This document shows positions 8,784 through 17,897 of a DNA stretch of 64,000 nt, one piece after another; the first letter of the stretch is position 1, and the number at the start of each line of letters is the position of its first letter. The stretch is from Anaerolineales bacterium UBA2181 (lineage in GTDB: Bacteria > Chloroflexota > Anaerolineae > Promineifilales > UBA4811), in the NCBI GenBank assembly GCA_002328075.1, contig DCVT01000041.1, positions 24,612 through 88,611 of the forward strand, written 5' to 3'. The translations under genes and the position numbers were made by a program. A model generated the notes under the pieces. That model saw nothing but the letters and a program-made list of their open reading frames with translations. It did not search any database and had not been told where the DNA came from.

Positions 8784-9959
8784 ATGAAACGTGGGGTCGT
8801 CATCATCCTGATCGGCTTACTCTTGCTGCTCATCACGGGGATTTTGTGGGTTGTGTTTCGCATGGGCCTGCTCGGCGGTGGTCAAGGGGAAAAGCTTGAA
8901 ATCCCCCAGACGGTGGTGGAACAAATAGAGATTCTACAGCCGGCGCCAACACCCGTGCCACCTGCTACCTATATCGTGGTAGCAGTCCAGGATATCGGCC
9001 GCGGCATGGAGATCACCCAGGATGCCGTGATGTTGTGGGCGTGGCCCGTGGAGGCGCTTCCCCCCACGGCCATCGAAGGGTCGCCGGAACAGGACTATAA
9101 CCGCGATGGTGTTCCGGACGCCGTCGAAAAGGTGCTGGGAAAGCGGATGCGCACCAGCGCTGTGCGCTTTGAACCGATTCTCGAGACGATGATCGTGGAC
9201 AATATCGACCTTACCGGCACGGGCAGTGATCCGGCGCTCTCCATCGGACCGGGGCGGGTTATCATGGCGCTTCCGCTGCCTGATATCAAGGACGACCCCA
9301 CGGCCGCGGTGGCCTATGCCCTAAGGGTCGGCGATCACGTGGATGTGCTGGTCTCGCTTTCGTTGATCGATCTGGACGCGGACTTTCACACCAAGCTGCC
9401 CAACGATACGTTGCGGCTGAACGTGTCACAGACCGGCACTGGCGAGCAGCAATTTGCGTTGGAGCAGTTCCCATACGGACGAATCGAAGAGGGACCGTTG
9501 GGATTGATCTTTAATGTGATTCCCAGCGAGGATAATCAGCGGCCGCGGTCGGTGGCACAGTTGACCGTCCAGGACGCGGTGGTCATCCGGGTTGGCCGCT
9601 ACCCAACCTATGAGGAACAGATCCGTGGCATCGACCCGCAAGCGCCTCCCACGCCGACGCCGGTTCCAGAGGGAGGCGAGGCTGTTGCCGGGCCCCCACC
9701 CGCGCCTCCCATGCCGGCAGTAATCGTTCTGGCGGTCACCCCCCAGGATGCGCTGGTGCTCAAATTCGCCTGGGAGATTGGTTCCAACATGGATTATGTG
9801 CTGCGCGCTGTCGGCGACCGGGTGATTTACCAAACCAACGCGGTGACGCTGGACTATCTGATGGAGACCTACAATATCCCGGTTCCGCCCAAACTGCAAT
9901 ACGGACTCGTCGATCCGGTGAGTATCAGTGACCTGGTGAATCAGTCAGACGGCCAGTAG
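8784..9959 (+). CDS. cpaB: Flp pilus assembly protein CpaB/RcpC
   Basis: 391 residues: an N-terminal membrane helix (residues ~5-28), a Pro-rich stretch, a SAF domain beginning at YIVVAVQDIGRGMEIT, and an RcpC/CpaB-type region with a Pro-rich insertion. In Tad systems CpaB works at the envelope in pilus assembly; in a monoderm it is probably anchored in the cytoplasmic membrane facing out. It has its own promoter and a near-perfect ribosome-binding site, so it may be expressed more strongly than the adhesin genes upstream. It is followed by cpaE after a 24-nt gap. Confidence 0.88.
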   Translation: MKRGVVIILIGLLLLLITGILWVVFRMGLLGGGQGEKLEIPQTVVEQIEILQPAPTPVPPATYIVVAVQDIGRGMEITQDAVMLWAWPVEALPPTAIEGSPEQDYNRDGVPDAVEKVLGKRMRTSAVRFEPILETMIVDNIDLTGTGSDPALSIGPGRVIMALPLPDIKDDPTAAVAYALRVGDHVDVLVSLSLIDLDADFHTKLPNDTLRLNVSQTGTGEQQFALEQFPYGRIEEGPLGLIFNVIPSEDNQRPRSVAQLTVQDAVVIRVGRYPTYEEQIRGIDPQAPPTPTPVPEGGEAVAGPPPAPPMPAVIVLAVTPQDALVLKFAWEIGSNMDYVLRAVGDRVIYQTNAVTLDYLMETYNIPVPPKLQYGLVDPVSISDLVNQSDGQ

Positions 9960-9983
9960 CTGATCTCGGGCACCCCGGGGTTG

Positions 9984-11327
9984 ATGACGGCGGTACGACG
10001 TGACAGCGGGCGGATGAATGTGACGCAACCAGCGATGGTACAAGCAACCCCCGGCGAGGGGGAAAAGATCCTGGTGCTGATTGTCGACGACATCCAGGAG
10101 ACGCGGGAGAACCTGCGCAAGCTACTCCAGTTTGAACCGGATATCGAAGTGACGGGCATGGCCGGCACTGGGCAGGAAGGGCTGGCCTTGGCGCGCCAGT
10201 TGCAGCCAGACGTGGTGCTCATGGACATCAACATGCCCGGTCTGGACGGGATCAGCGCCAGTGAGGCCATTGCGCGGGACGTGCCCAGTGCCCAGGTGAT
10301 CATGATGTCGGTGCAGAGCGAGGCGGACTATATCCGGCGCGCCATGCTGGCCGGCGCACGTGATTTCCTGACCAAACCGTTCTCCAGTGACGAACTGCTG
10401 GTGACCGTCCGGCGGGTGCACGAACGGGGTAGGCGGGTGGGGATTCGCGCACCGGTGTACCAGCCGGGAGAACCGTCGCTGCCGGTGGCCGCTAGCTCGC
10501 GGACAAAGGGCAACGTGGTGGCTGTCTTTAGCCCCAAGGGAGGGGTTGGTTGCAGCATTTTGGCTGCCAATCTGGCGGTGGCGCTGGCTTCGAGCGGGCT
10601 TCGCACAGTCTTGGTAGATGCAGACCTGGCGTTTGGTGACAGCGGAGTGATCCTGGATGTTCACGGATTGCGCACCGTGGCAGATCTGGCGGAGCACGAA
10701 GAGGACCTGGACGCTGATCTGGTGGCTAGCGTGCTCAGTTCGCATTCGTCCGGCCTTAAGGTGCTGTTACCACCTCCGCGTCCTGAGATGGCTGAACTGG
10801 TGCAGACCAAAACGCTGCAGGCGGCGCTCGGCTTATTGCGGGCAAAATTCGATTACGTCATTGTGGACACGATGAAATCCCTGCAGGACGTGATGCTCGC
10901 CGTGTTGGATGCAGCCGACCGGATTCTGCTGGTGGCCACGCCGGACATTCCGTGCGTCAAGGACATTCGGCTGTTTTTCGAGGTGATTGATCAGCTGGAG
11001 TATGACCCGGAAAAGACGATGCTCGTGCTCAACCGGGTGGACAAGCAGGTGGGCATCAGTGCGGCTGATATGGAGAACACGCTCAAAAAGCGGGTCGAAG
11101 TGACCATACCGCTGGACACCCGCACGGTGATCTTTTCGGTGAACCAGGGGATTCCGTTTGTCAGCCGCGAACCAGGGAAACCGGTGTCGGCGGCGATTCT
11201 GGAGTTGGCCAAGAGAGTGCGGGATCAGCTGGAGGAGCGCGAGACTGAAGCAGGTGCAGCGGCCGAGACCGCGGGGCGATCACGCCTTGGAAGGCTGTTC
11301 AACCCCCGGCAAGCGCCGATGTGGTGA
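9984..11327 (+). CDS. cpaE: CpaE/TadZ-type ATPase with N-terminal response-regulator receiver domain
   Basis: About 447 residues. Residues ~27-150 form a receiver domain with every phosphorylation landmark in place: the VDD acidic pair, Asp in LMDINMPG, a Ser in the MSV position and Lys in LTKPF. A MinD/ParA-like ATPase follows with a deviant Walker A (SPKGGVGCS), in which the second Lys of the usual loop is Cys while the signature Lys remains. TadZ/CpaE proteins position the Tad machine. Many CpaE receivers are degenerate, so the intact one here suggests real phospho-control. Start choice is uncertain: ATG 9984 or ATG 10014. Confidence 0.88.
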   Translation: MTAVRRDSGRMNVTQPAMVQATPGEGEKILVLIVDDIQETRENLRKLLQFEPDIEVTGMAGTGQEGLALARQLQPDVVLMDINMPGLDGISASEAIARDVPSAQVIMMSVQSEADYIRRAMLAGARDFLTKPFSSDELLVTVRRVHERGRRVGIRAPVYQPGEPSLPVAASSRTKGNVVAVFSPKGGVGCSILAANLAVALASSGLRTVLVDADLAFGDSGVILDVHGLRTVADLAEHEEDLDADLVASVLSSHSSGLKVLLPPPRPEMAELVQTKTLQAALGLLRAKFDYVIVDTMKSLQDVMLAVLDAADRILLVATPDIPCVKDIRLFFEVIDQLEYDPEKTMLVLNRVDKQVGISAADMENTLKKRVEVTIPLDTRTVIFSVNQGIPFVSREPGKPVSAAILELAKRVRDQLEERETEAGAAAETAGRSRLGRLFNPRQAPMW

Positions 11328-11339
11328 TTGGAGGAAGGT

Positions 11340-12725
11340 GTGTCACTGCTAAAAAGGTTAGAGCAGGGACAGGGTCAGAACGCCCGGGAGGCCGAAGCTC
11401 CGGCGACGGTCAAGCTGCAGGAGATGCGAGTCCGGCGCCAGGCGCCGTCGCCCGGGTCGCGCGATGGATACCCCGACCTCAAGACGCGCATTCAGCACAA
11501 ACTGATTGCTGAACTGGACCCGTCCATGGACGTCACTCAGGTGGCCAAGGTCCGGGCGACCATTGAGGAGATGTTTGAGTCCATTCTAATTGAGGACAGC
11601 ATTGTCCTCAGCCGCAACGAAAAGCAACGTCTCTTTGAGCAAATAGTCGCCGAGATATTGGGATTGGGGCCGTTGGAACCGTTGTTGGCGGACGCGTCCA
11701 TCACTGAGGTCATGTGTAATGGTCCGCACAACATTTACCTGGAGCGCGCCGGGAAAATCGAGCGAACCGGCGCTGCTTTTGAGGATGACGATCATCTGAT
11801 GCGGATCATCGATCGGATCGTGGCGCCGCTTGGTCGCCGCATCGACGAGAGTTCGCCCATGGTGGATGCTCGTCTGCCAGATGGCTCCCGGGTTAATGCC
11901 GTCATCCCTCCCGTGTCGCTGGTGGGGCCGGTGCTGACCATCCGCAAGTTCTCCAGGGTGCCGCTTACGGTCCAGGACCTGATCAACTTTGGCACACTGA
12001 CACCCGAAGCCATCGAGTTCCTGCGTGCGTGCGTGGTGGCCAAGCTCAATATCGTCATTTCTGGTGGCACCGGCTCTGGCAAAACGACACTTCTCAACGT
12101 CCTTTCTGGGTATATCCCCAACGATGAACGCATCATCACCATCGAAAATGCGGCCGAGCTTCAGCTGCGCCAGGAGCATGTGGTGACGCTCGAGTCTCGC
12201 CCGCCCAACATTGAGGGTCGAGGCGAGATCGACATACGTGACCTGGTCATCAACTCGTTGCGGATGCGACCCGACCGCATTGTCGTCGGCGAATGCCGCG
12301 GGCGTGAGGCGCTGGATATGTTGCAGGCCATGAACACCGGTCATGACGGAAGTCTGACCACGCTGCACTCCAACAGCCCGCGGGACACGCTGGCCCGGCT
12401 GGAGACCATGGTACTTATGGCCGGCATGGACCTGCCGGTCCGGGCCATTCGGGAGCAGGTGGCGTCGGCCATTGATCTGATCGTGCATGAGGAGCGCATG
12501 TCTGACGGCACGCGCAAGGTGGTCAGTATTACCGAAATCCAGGGAATGGAAGGTGATATCATCACCATGTCGGACATCTTTGTGTTTGAACAGACCGGCC
12601 TGGAGGATGGCCGCGTGATTGGGCGGCTCCGGCCCACCGGTCTCCGACCGCGGTTCATCAGTCGCATACAGGCGGCGGGAATTATGCTGCCTCCCGCGAT
12701 TTTCGGTATCGGCAAGCGGTCCTAG
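11340..12725 (+). CDS. cpaF: Tad pilus secretion ATPase CpaF/TadA
   Basis: About 461 residues. This is a VirB11/GspE-superfamily ATPase that powers pilus assembly. It has the usual N-terminal domain, Walker A ISGGTGSGKTT, an Asp box, Walker B region (RPDRIVVGECRG) and the His box (TGHDGSLTTLHSNSPRD). I prefer GTG 11340 to TTG 11328 because GGAGG at 11330-11334 sits 5 nt before it. The gene follows cpaE by 12 nt. Confidence 0.93.
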   Translation: MSLLKRLEQGQGQNAREAEAPATVKLQEMRVRRQAPSPGSRDGYPDLKTRIQHKLIAELDPSMDVTQVAKVRATIEEMFESILIEDSIVLSRNEKQRLFEQIVAEILGLGPLEPLLADASITEVMCNGPHNIYLERAGKIERTGAAFEDDDHLMRIIDRIVAPLGRRIDESSPMVDARLPDGSRVNAVIPPVSLVGPVLTIRKFSRVPLTVQDLINFGTLTPEAIEFLRACVVAKLNIVISGGTGSGKTTLLNVLSGYIPNDERIITIENAAELQLRQEHVVTLESRPPNIEGRGEIDIRDLVINSLRMRPDRIVVGECRGREALDMLQAMNTGHDGSLTTLHSNSPRDTLARLETMVLMAGMDLPVRAIREQVASAIDLIVHEERMSDGTRKVVSITEIQGMEGDIITMSDIFVFEQTGLEDGRVIGRLRPTGLRPRFISRIQAAGIMLPPAIFGIGKRS

Positions 12726-12733
12726 CGATCTCG

Positions 12734-13738
12734 ATGGCTACCGGAACACCCATCTACATACTGGCCCTGGCTGGGGTCTCCATGGTGTTGATCCTGACTG
12801 GGGCGTTTTCCAGCGTGCGGGCCAGCCGGGTGGGCGGGCGTGTTGGTCAACGGCTGAATCGCTACACGGGCACCCGGGTGTCCAAACGGGCCTCCCTGGT
12901 GGCATTGCCCAAATCGGACGCGCTGGCCGACCGCCTGGAGAAGGTGGTCACGCGTCGCTCCTTTGCCCAATCGATCAAATCCAGTTTGCAGCAGGCTGAT
13001 CTAAAACTCCGAGTTAGCGAGTATTTGGTGCTTTGGTTCGTTTCCACCGGGCTGGGCGCAGTGTTGAGCTGGTTCATCTTTCGTCAGAGCATCGTGTTTG
13101 CGTTTGGCGGCTTGGTGGCGGGTTTTTTGTTGCCGCGATATCTGGTCCGTTTTTGGGCGCTGCGACGGTTGCGGAACTATAACAACCAGTTGGGGGATAC
13201 CCTCAATCTATGGGTCAATGTTTTGCGATCGGGTTACAGCGTCCTTCAGGCGATGGAAACCATTGCGGCTGAATCGGCGCCTCCAGTCTCGACGGAGTTT
13301 GAGCGCGTGGTGCAAGAGGTGCGGTTGGGCCTCAAGCTGGAGGAAGCGTTGGCAAACCTGCTGATGCGCGTTCCCAGCGACGACATGGATCTGGTGGTCA
13401 CAGCGGTCAACATCCAGCGCGAGGTAGGTGGCAACTTGGCGGAAGTGTTGGCCACCATCAGCCACACGATCAGGGAAAGGATACGGATCAAGGGTGAGAT
13501 CGCGGTACTGACCGCCCAAGCCACCATTTCGGGGATGATTATTAGCCTACTTCCCATCGCGCTGACCCTTTTTCTGCGGGCCAGCAACCCCGAATACATC
13601 AACGAGCTGTTTTACCGCGAATCGCCCTGGGTCTTTCCCGGCGTGATTCCCTGCGGATGGTTGGTCGTGGCGTTTGGTCTGCTGTTGATCTTTACGGGCT
13701 ACTTGGCCATGCGCAAGATCGCGGATATTGAGATCTAG
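12734..13738 (+). CDS. tadB: Tad inner-membrane platform protein TadB
   Basis: 334 residues of the type II secretion F family. An N-terminal helix (residues ~8-25), two central helices (~95-140), the cytoplasmic GspF-like domain (about 160-260: LWVNVLRSGYSVLQAMETIA, then VVTAVNIQREVGGNLAEVLATI, both shown here only as landmarks) and two C-terminal helices are visible. With TadC it forms the platform that CpaF acts on. It begins 8 nt after cpaF. Confidence 0.9.
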   Translation: MATGTPIYILALAGVSMVLILTGAFSSVRASRVGGRVGQRLNRYTGTRVSKRASLVALPKSDALADRLEKVVTRRSFAQSIKSSLQQADLKLRVSEYLVLWFVSTGLGAVLSWFIFRQSIVFAFGGLVAGFLLPRYLVRFWALRRLRNYNNQLGDTLNLWVNVLRSGYSVLQAMETIAAESAPPVSTEFERVVQEVRLGLKLEEALANLLMRVPSDDMDLVVTAVNIQREVGGNLAEVLATISHTIRERIRIKGEIAVLTAQATISGMIISLLPIALTLFLRASNPEYINELFYRESPWVFPGVIPCGWLVVAFGLLLIFTGYLAMRKIADIEI

Positions 13739-13767
13739 AGCCCCCAGATTCGTCCGGAAGGTAGCCA

Positions 13768-14700
13768 ATGTCTCCAACGGTCACCATCGGTCTGTTAGCG
13801 GTCCTGATTCTTCTCGGAGTCGCTTTGCTCATCCTGCGCAGGTCGGAAAGCGACCCATTGGCGTCCCGATTAGCCGAGTACGGATCGCGGGCCACACCGG
13901 TCTCGCTGGACGAGGTGGAAATGTCGCTCACCTTCAGCGACCGGGTGATCGTTCCGTTCATGCGGGGTGCCGGCTCGTTGGTAAGCCGGTTCACACCGCA
14001 GCAGTCGTTGGAGCACACTGCACACAAGCTCGAGGTTGCCGGGCTTTCCCGCCGGCTTTCCGCTGCGGAGTACTGGGCTATTCGAATCATCGCGACGGTC
14101 GGCCTGGCGGGTATGATCTACCTCCTGATGTGGCGGTTTCAGGTTCAGCCGGGCAAACGCCTCATGTACACGGTGATTCTGGGATTGCTGGGCTTTTTCC
14201 TGCCAGCGCTCTGGCTCAGTTCGACCATCAGCCGGCGAAAACTGGGGATTTTCCGCTCCCTGCCCGATGCGTTGGATCTGCTGACCATCTGCGTGGAAGC
14301 GGGGCTCGGTTTTGACTCGGCGATGCGCCGGGTGGCGGAAAAGTGGGACTCTGATCTATCCAGGGAGTTGGGCCGGGTTCTTCAGGAAATTCAACTGGGA
14401 AAACCGCGACGGGATGCGTTGCGGGCGCTGGCGGATCGGCTTGAGGTGCAGGATGTGACCACGTTTGTGGCGGCAGTGGTCCAAGCCGAGCAGCTGGGCG
14501 TCAGCATGACCAAGGTGCTTCGCATCCAGTCGGACCAGATGCGCATCAAACGGCGGCAACTGGCAGAAAAACGGGCCCAGGAGGCGCCGGTCAAAATGGT
14601 CGTGCCAATGGTGTTGTTGATTTTCCCGTCCTTGTTGATCGTGTTGCTGGGCCCGGCCGGTTTTCAGGTCCTGCGTTCGGGTGTGTTGGGCATCCTCTAG
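13768..14700 (+). CDS. tadC: Tad inner-membrane platform protein TadC
   Basis: 310 residues, second T2SS-F family protein. It has an N-terminal helix, a pair of helices near residues 95-150, the conserved DALDLLTICVEAGLGFDSAM stretch typical of TadC, and a C-terminal helix. GGAAGGT precedes the ATG. No Flp pilin, prepilin peptidase or secretin is seen after it; these must lie elsewhere or, for the secretin, be absent as expected in a monoderm. Confidence 0.9.
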   Translation: MSPTVTIGLLAVLILLGVALLILRRSESDPLASRLAEYGSRATPVSLDEVEMSLTFSDRVIVPFMRGAGSLVSRFTPQQSLEHTAHKLEVAGLSRRLSAAEYWAIRIIATVGLAGMIYLLMWRFQVQPGKRLMYTVILGLLGFFLPALWLSSTISRRKLGIFRSLPDALDLLTICVEAGLGFDSAMRRVAEKWDSDLSRELGRVLQEIQLGKPRRDALRALADRLEVQDVTTFVAAVVQAEQLGVSMTKVLRIQSDQMRIKRRQLAEKRAQEAPVKMVVPMVLLIFPSLLIVLLGPAGFQVLRSGVLGIL

Positions 14701-14748
14701 CGCCGGCCGAGGCATGGCGCGCCGTTAAATCTGTCCCGGGATAATCGG

Positions 14749-15504
14749 ATGAGGCCGCAGGGTTGGTGGCATTCCCTGCTCGACCTGGTATTCCCGTCTA
14801 CTTGCGGTGGATGCGGTCGCCTGGATTGGCGTTTGTGCTCCGACTGCCGCCGGCAGGTGAAATCGGTGGCAGACCCCTATTGCCCACAGTGCGGGCGTTC
14901 CACCGTGTCCGACTTGGTAACCGGAGAATGCTGCACCATCTGCGGCTCTCATCCACTGGGGCTGGATGGGTTGCGGGCGGCCGTGAACTTTGAGGGCGCA
15001 CTGCGCAAGGCGATCCATGCCTTCAAGTACCGCGGGCGGCGCGACCTGGCAGCGGAGTTGGCCGCGCTGATGGTCGAGTCCTGGAACTGGAGATCGTATC
15101 CGATCGACGTGGTAGTGCCGGTGCCTCTCCACCCTGGACGAATGGCACTACGTGGGTATAATCAAGCGACTGTTCTCGCCGAGGCTTTTGGTTGCCGGGT
15201 AGGCATTCCGATTGTGCCGGGAAAGCTGGTCCGGGACCGTGATACTGTGCCGCAGACGCGGCTGGCAGCGGTGGATCGCCGAACAAACGTGGCCGGCGCG
15301 TTCTCGGTGCCACCCGTCGAACGGCCGTTCGGCAAGTCAGTCCTTCTGGTGGATGACGTGTACACAACGGGTTCCACCTTGCGGGAGTGTGGGATGGCGT
15401 TGCGCACGGGTGGCGCGAAACGCGGGCATGACGTTGGCCCGCGTTGCGTGGAATCCACGTTCAGGACCGATGGCAGACGCGCAAATAGAGCAGGCATGAC
15501 GTGA
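14749..15504 (+). CDS. comF: ComF-family phosphoribosyltransferase-like protein, apparent C-terminal frameshift
   Basis: ComF proteins combine a Cys4 zinc site with a PRTase domain and act in DNA uptake. Here CGGCG, CSDC and CPQCG give the N-terminal metal site, and VLLVDDVYTTGSTL is the PRPP loop. After residue ~222 the frame leaves the family pattern. The +1 frame (ending at TGA 15497-15499) instead reads GMTLARVAW and then NPRSGPMADAQIEQ, where GMTLAR matches the usual ComF end. One extra base in the GGGTGG region (15407-15414) explains this. A terminator begins just after 15499, supporting the alternative end. Either a real frameshift or a base-call error. Confidence 0.85.
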   Translation: MRPQGWWHSLLDLVFPSTCGGCGRLDWRLCSDCRRQVKSVADPYCPQCGRSTVSDLVTGECCTICGSHPLGLDGLRAAVNFEGALRKAIHAFKYRGRRDLAAELAALMVESWNWRSYPIDVVVPVPLHPGRMALRGYNQATVLAEAFGCRVGIPIVPGKLVRDRDTVPQTRLAAVDRRTNVAGAFSVPPVERPFGKSVLLVDDVYTTGSTLRECGMALRTGGAKRGHDVGPRCVESTFRTDGRRANRAGMT

Positions 15505-15505
15505 G

Positions 15506-15532
15506 ACCGGGCTCGGATGGGGCCCGGTTTTT
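15506..15532 (+). terminator. Rho-independent terminator after comF
   Basis: ACCGGGC (15506-15512) pairs with GCCCGGT (15522-15528) around a 9-nt loop and runs into five T. It separates comF from the hibernation factor gene and argues that the latter does not start as far upstream as its open frame allows. Confidence 0.85.
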
Positions 15533-15569
15533 GACATCAGATTCCGGTGATGGGAGTCAGGAGGTCGAA

Positions 15570-16130
15570 ATGGAGTTGTTGATTACAGGTCGGAACATGG
15601 ATGTAACACCGCGGCTGGACGACCACGTTCGGCGCAAGCTGAGCCGGCTGGATCGTTACTTGCCGTCAATAGCCAGCGGCCGGATGGAACTGGCGGTGGA
15701 AACTGCCAAGAGCGCTTCTGATCGGCAGGTTGCCCAGCTCACGGTCCGGAGCGAGAACGGTGTCATACTGCGGGCTGAAGAGCGCACGGCTGACATGTTT
15801 GCGTCCATTGACGCAGTCACTGACAAGATGTACCGGCAGATCGTCCGTTACAAAGGCAAACGGCAACGAGCTCGCAAGGGTGGAGCGGTACCTGAGGTGA
15901 TCGTGCCGCTGGATATGGACGAAATGGTTGATCTGGAGGAGACTCCGGGTGAGATTGTGCGGGTGAAACGCTTTTCGCTGGTCCCGATGATGCAGGAGGA
16001 AGCGATTGAGCAGATGGAGTTGCTGGGACATAGCTTCTTTGTGTTTTACAATGTAGATGAGGATGGAGTCAACGTCCTCTATCGGCGCCACGACGGCAAC
16101 TATGGGCTGATTGTCCCGGCTTTGGACTGA
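15570..16130 (+). CDS. hpf: Ribosome hibernation promoting factor, long form
   Basis: 186 residues. The N-terminal ~100 residues match the RaiA/HPF ribosome-binding domain (MELLITGRNMDVTPRLDDHV, then MYRQIVRYKGK). The C-terminal domain (~125-186: RVKRFSLVPMMQEEAIEQM, ELLGHSFFVFYN) is the dimerisation domain of the long form, which pairs 70S ribosomes into 100S dimers in stasis. ATG 15570 is preceded by AGGAGGT (15559-15565). The longer open frame from 15501 would run through a terminator and is rejected. The gene stands alone. Confidence 0.93.
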   Translation: MELLITGRNMDVTPRLDDHVRRKLSRLDRYLPSIASGRMELAVETAKSASDRQVAQLTVRSENGVILRAEERTADMFASIDAVTDKMYRQIVRYKGKRQRARKGGAVPEVIVPLDMDEMVDLEETPGEIVRVKRFSLVPMMQEEAIEQMELLGHSFFVFYNVDEDGVNVLYRRHDGNYGLIVPALD

Positions 16131-16152
16131 AACGCAGCCGCGGGGCGCCATC

Positions 16153-16207
16153 ACAACAGACGCGGCTCGGCGCGGGACGGTTCGTGGAGCTGAGCGGCGT
16201 CTGTTGT
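16153..16207 (+). terminator. Long hairpin after hpf
   Basis: An 11-bp perfect stem, ACAACAGACGC (16153-16163) with GCGTCTGTTGT (16197-16207), follows hpf. The T content after it is modest (TGTTC), so it is probably a terminator but could be another RNA feature. Confidence 0.55.
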
Positions 16208-16302
16208 TGTTCAGGGAGCGCCGTGCCGGGCAGGCTACCGGTTAAGGCCGTGGCACGGCCATCGGAGCGCCGGTTTGACCCTCTCGGTCAGCGGGGAGCG
16301 AG

Positions 16303-17433
16303 ATGAAGAGCAAGGTTGGCTTGGTGTTGATGTCGGGCGTGGAGAGGAAGTCCGGTCCGGCGGTTAGTCTGGTGCAACGCGCCCGCCAGGCAGCCGCGCT
16401 CGATTCGCTGGCAGCGGCTCAGGCCGCGGGCGCCTACGACGAGTTGATTGTGGCCACCAATGACCGGGCATGGGGAGCCGCGTTGCCGCATGGGATAACG
16501 GTGGACCTGGATGATCCGAATCGAGCGTTCCATTTCGGTGACCGGCTGAATGGCCTGGTCGAACGCTACCGGCTGACCCACGTGGTCTACCTGGGAGCTG
16601 GGTCAGCGCCGTTGGTTCCGGCCGATGAGTGGCGCCGGGTGGCGGAGCAGTTGCTTCTCGCCGGTCGCCTGGTGGTCACCAATAACCTGCATTCATCTGA
16701 CTGGGCCGGGTTCGCGCCGGCCGATGCCTTGGCGCCTCTGACCCATCGTATCAGTCGCGACAACTCGCTGGCCTGGGTGTTGCACCGGGAGGCAAACCTC
16801 CCCGCAGTCTCGCGCCCGGCCGATGCAGGCTACCGGATGGACATTGACACGCCGACCGACCTGCTGGTGCTAGCCGGCGATCCGCGCTGCAATGTGCGGC
16901 TGGCGAACGAGCTGGCGGTGCAGAACCTTGACACAAAGCGGCTGGACCAGGCGCGCGCTGTGATGGCCAGCGAGGGCAAACAGATCATCGTGGCCGGCAG
17001 GGTGTCGTCGGCGACGTGGCAGGCGCTGGAACAAGGCACGCTGTGTTGGGTGCGCGTCTTTGCCGAGGAGCGCGGGATGGTGGCCAGCGGCCGCCAGGCG
17101 CGCGGCCAAGCGCGAACGCTCCTGGGGGCCTATCGCGAGCTGGCCGGTACCACTGAGTTGTTACGGTTGTTTGCCGGTTGGTCAGATGCGGTATTCTGGG
17201 ACAATCGAGTATTGCTGGCGCATCACGGCATCTGGCCGCCAGCCGAGGACAGATTTGCCTCTGACCTCGGGTGGTGTGATCGTGTGCAAGAGCCGATGCT
17301 GCGCGAGCTGACCGAGGCGGCGCTCGCGGCTCCTATCCCAGTGATTCTGGGTGGCCACTCGTTGGTGTCCGGGGGACTGATGGCGCTGGTACAGCGGGTG
17401 CACGAGGAGATGGAAGCATGCCTTTCGTGTTGA
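16303..17433 (+). CDS. Nucleotidyltransferase-like (GT-A fold) protein of unknown specificity
   Basis: 376 residues. The first ~200 resemble NTP-transferase domains: an early LVQRARQAAALDSLAAA helix, then VVYLGAGSAPLVP in the place of the usual GDxPL metal site, and MDIDTPTDLLVLAG, a sequence often found near the end of MobA/CofC-like folds. The usual GxxxRMG loop is not evident at the N-terminus. The second half (~230-376) is unrecognised. The gene overlaps the following phosphatase by 16 nt, so the two are coupled, but no pathway can be named. Confidence 0.5.
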   Translation: MKSKVGLVLMSGVERKSGPAVSLVQRARQAAALDSLAAAQAAGAYDELIVATNDRAWGAALPHGITVDLDDPNRAFHFGDRLNGLVERYRLTHVVYLGAGSAPLVPADEWRRVAEQLLLAGRLVVTNNLHSSDWAGFAPADALAPLTHRISRDNSLAWVLHREANLPAVSRPADAGYRMDIDTPTDLLVLAGDPRCNVRLANELAVQNLDTKRLDQARAVMASEGKQIIVAGRVSSATWQALEQGTLCWVRVFAEERGMVASGRQARGQARTLLGAYRELAGTTELLRLFAGWSDAVFWDNRVLLAHHGIWPPAEDRFASDLGWCDRVQEPMLRELTEAALAAPIPVILGGHSLVSGGLMALVQRVHEEMEACLSC

Positions 17434-17897
17434 TTGTCTGCACCGCCAACATTTGCCGTTCGCCTATGGCGGAGGTCCTTTTGCGGGAAAAGCTGGCAGC
17501 GAGAAGGGACGCGGCTGAGTGGCGGGTCGAATCGGCTGGAACCTGGGCTGCCAATGGAATCCCGGCCAGCGCCAACGGCGCTACTGTCATGAGAGAGCGT
17601 GGATTGGACCTGACCAGTCACCAATCGCAGCAGGTGAGCGAGGAGCTGATGGCGGCGGCTGATGTGGTTCTGACCATGACGGGGGGACATGCGGAAGCGC
17701 TGCAGGCGGATTTCCTACTACACGCCGGCAAGGTCCACCGGTTGGCAGAGATGGCAGGCCTGGCCTACAACGTGGCCGATCCCTATGGCGGTGACGTGGA
17801 GGATTACCGGAGAACCGCCGACGAATTGGAGCGGTTGCTAGAGCAAGGTCTGGACCGGATTGTCCAGTTGGCGCGGGAGATTACCAACCGTCGATAA
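17418..17897 (+). CDS. Low-molecular-weight protein phosphatase (tyrosine or arginine)
   Basis: 159 residues. The P-loop CTANICRS (residues ~8-15) is the CX5R catalytic signature at the N-terminus, and DPYGGDVEDYR near residue 120 supplies the general-acid Asp. The family removes phosphate from Tyr, or from Arg in YwlE-type members. A Thr follows the catalytic Cys, a feature associated with arginine phosphatases, so a YwlE-like role is possible but unproven. It overlaps the gene before it, and its 3' end overlaps the convergent HNH gene by 17 nt. Confidence 0.85.
   Translation: MPFVLIVCTANICRSPMAEVLLREKLAARRDAAEWRVESAGTWAANGIPASANGATVMRERGLDLTSHQSQQVSEELMAAADVVLTMTGGHAEALQADFLLHAGKVHRLAEMAGLAYNVADPYGGDVEDYRRTADELERLLEQGLDRIVQLAREITNRR

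Noticed and set aside
11586..12488. 300-codon antisense frame opposite cpaF
   Set aside because: cpaF has clear ATPase motifs in the other strand; the antisense product shows no recognisable domain.
15501..15569. Longer hibernation factor starting at 15501
   Set aside because: It would translate through a clear terminator; AGGAGGT and family similarity support ATG 15570.
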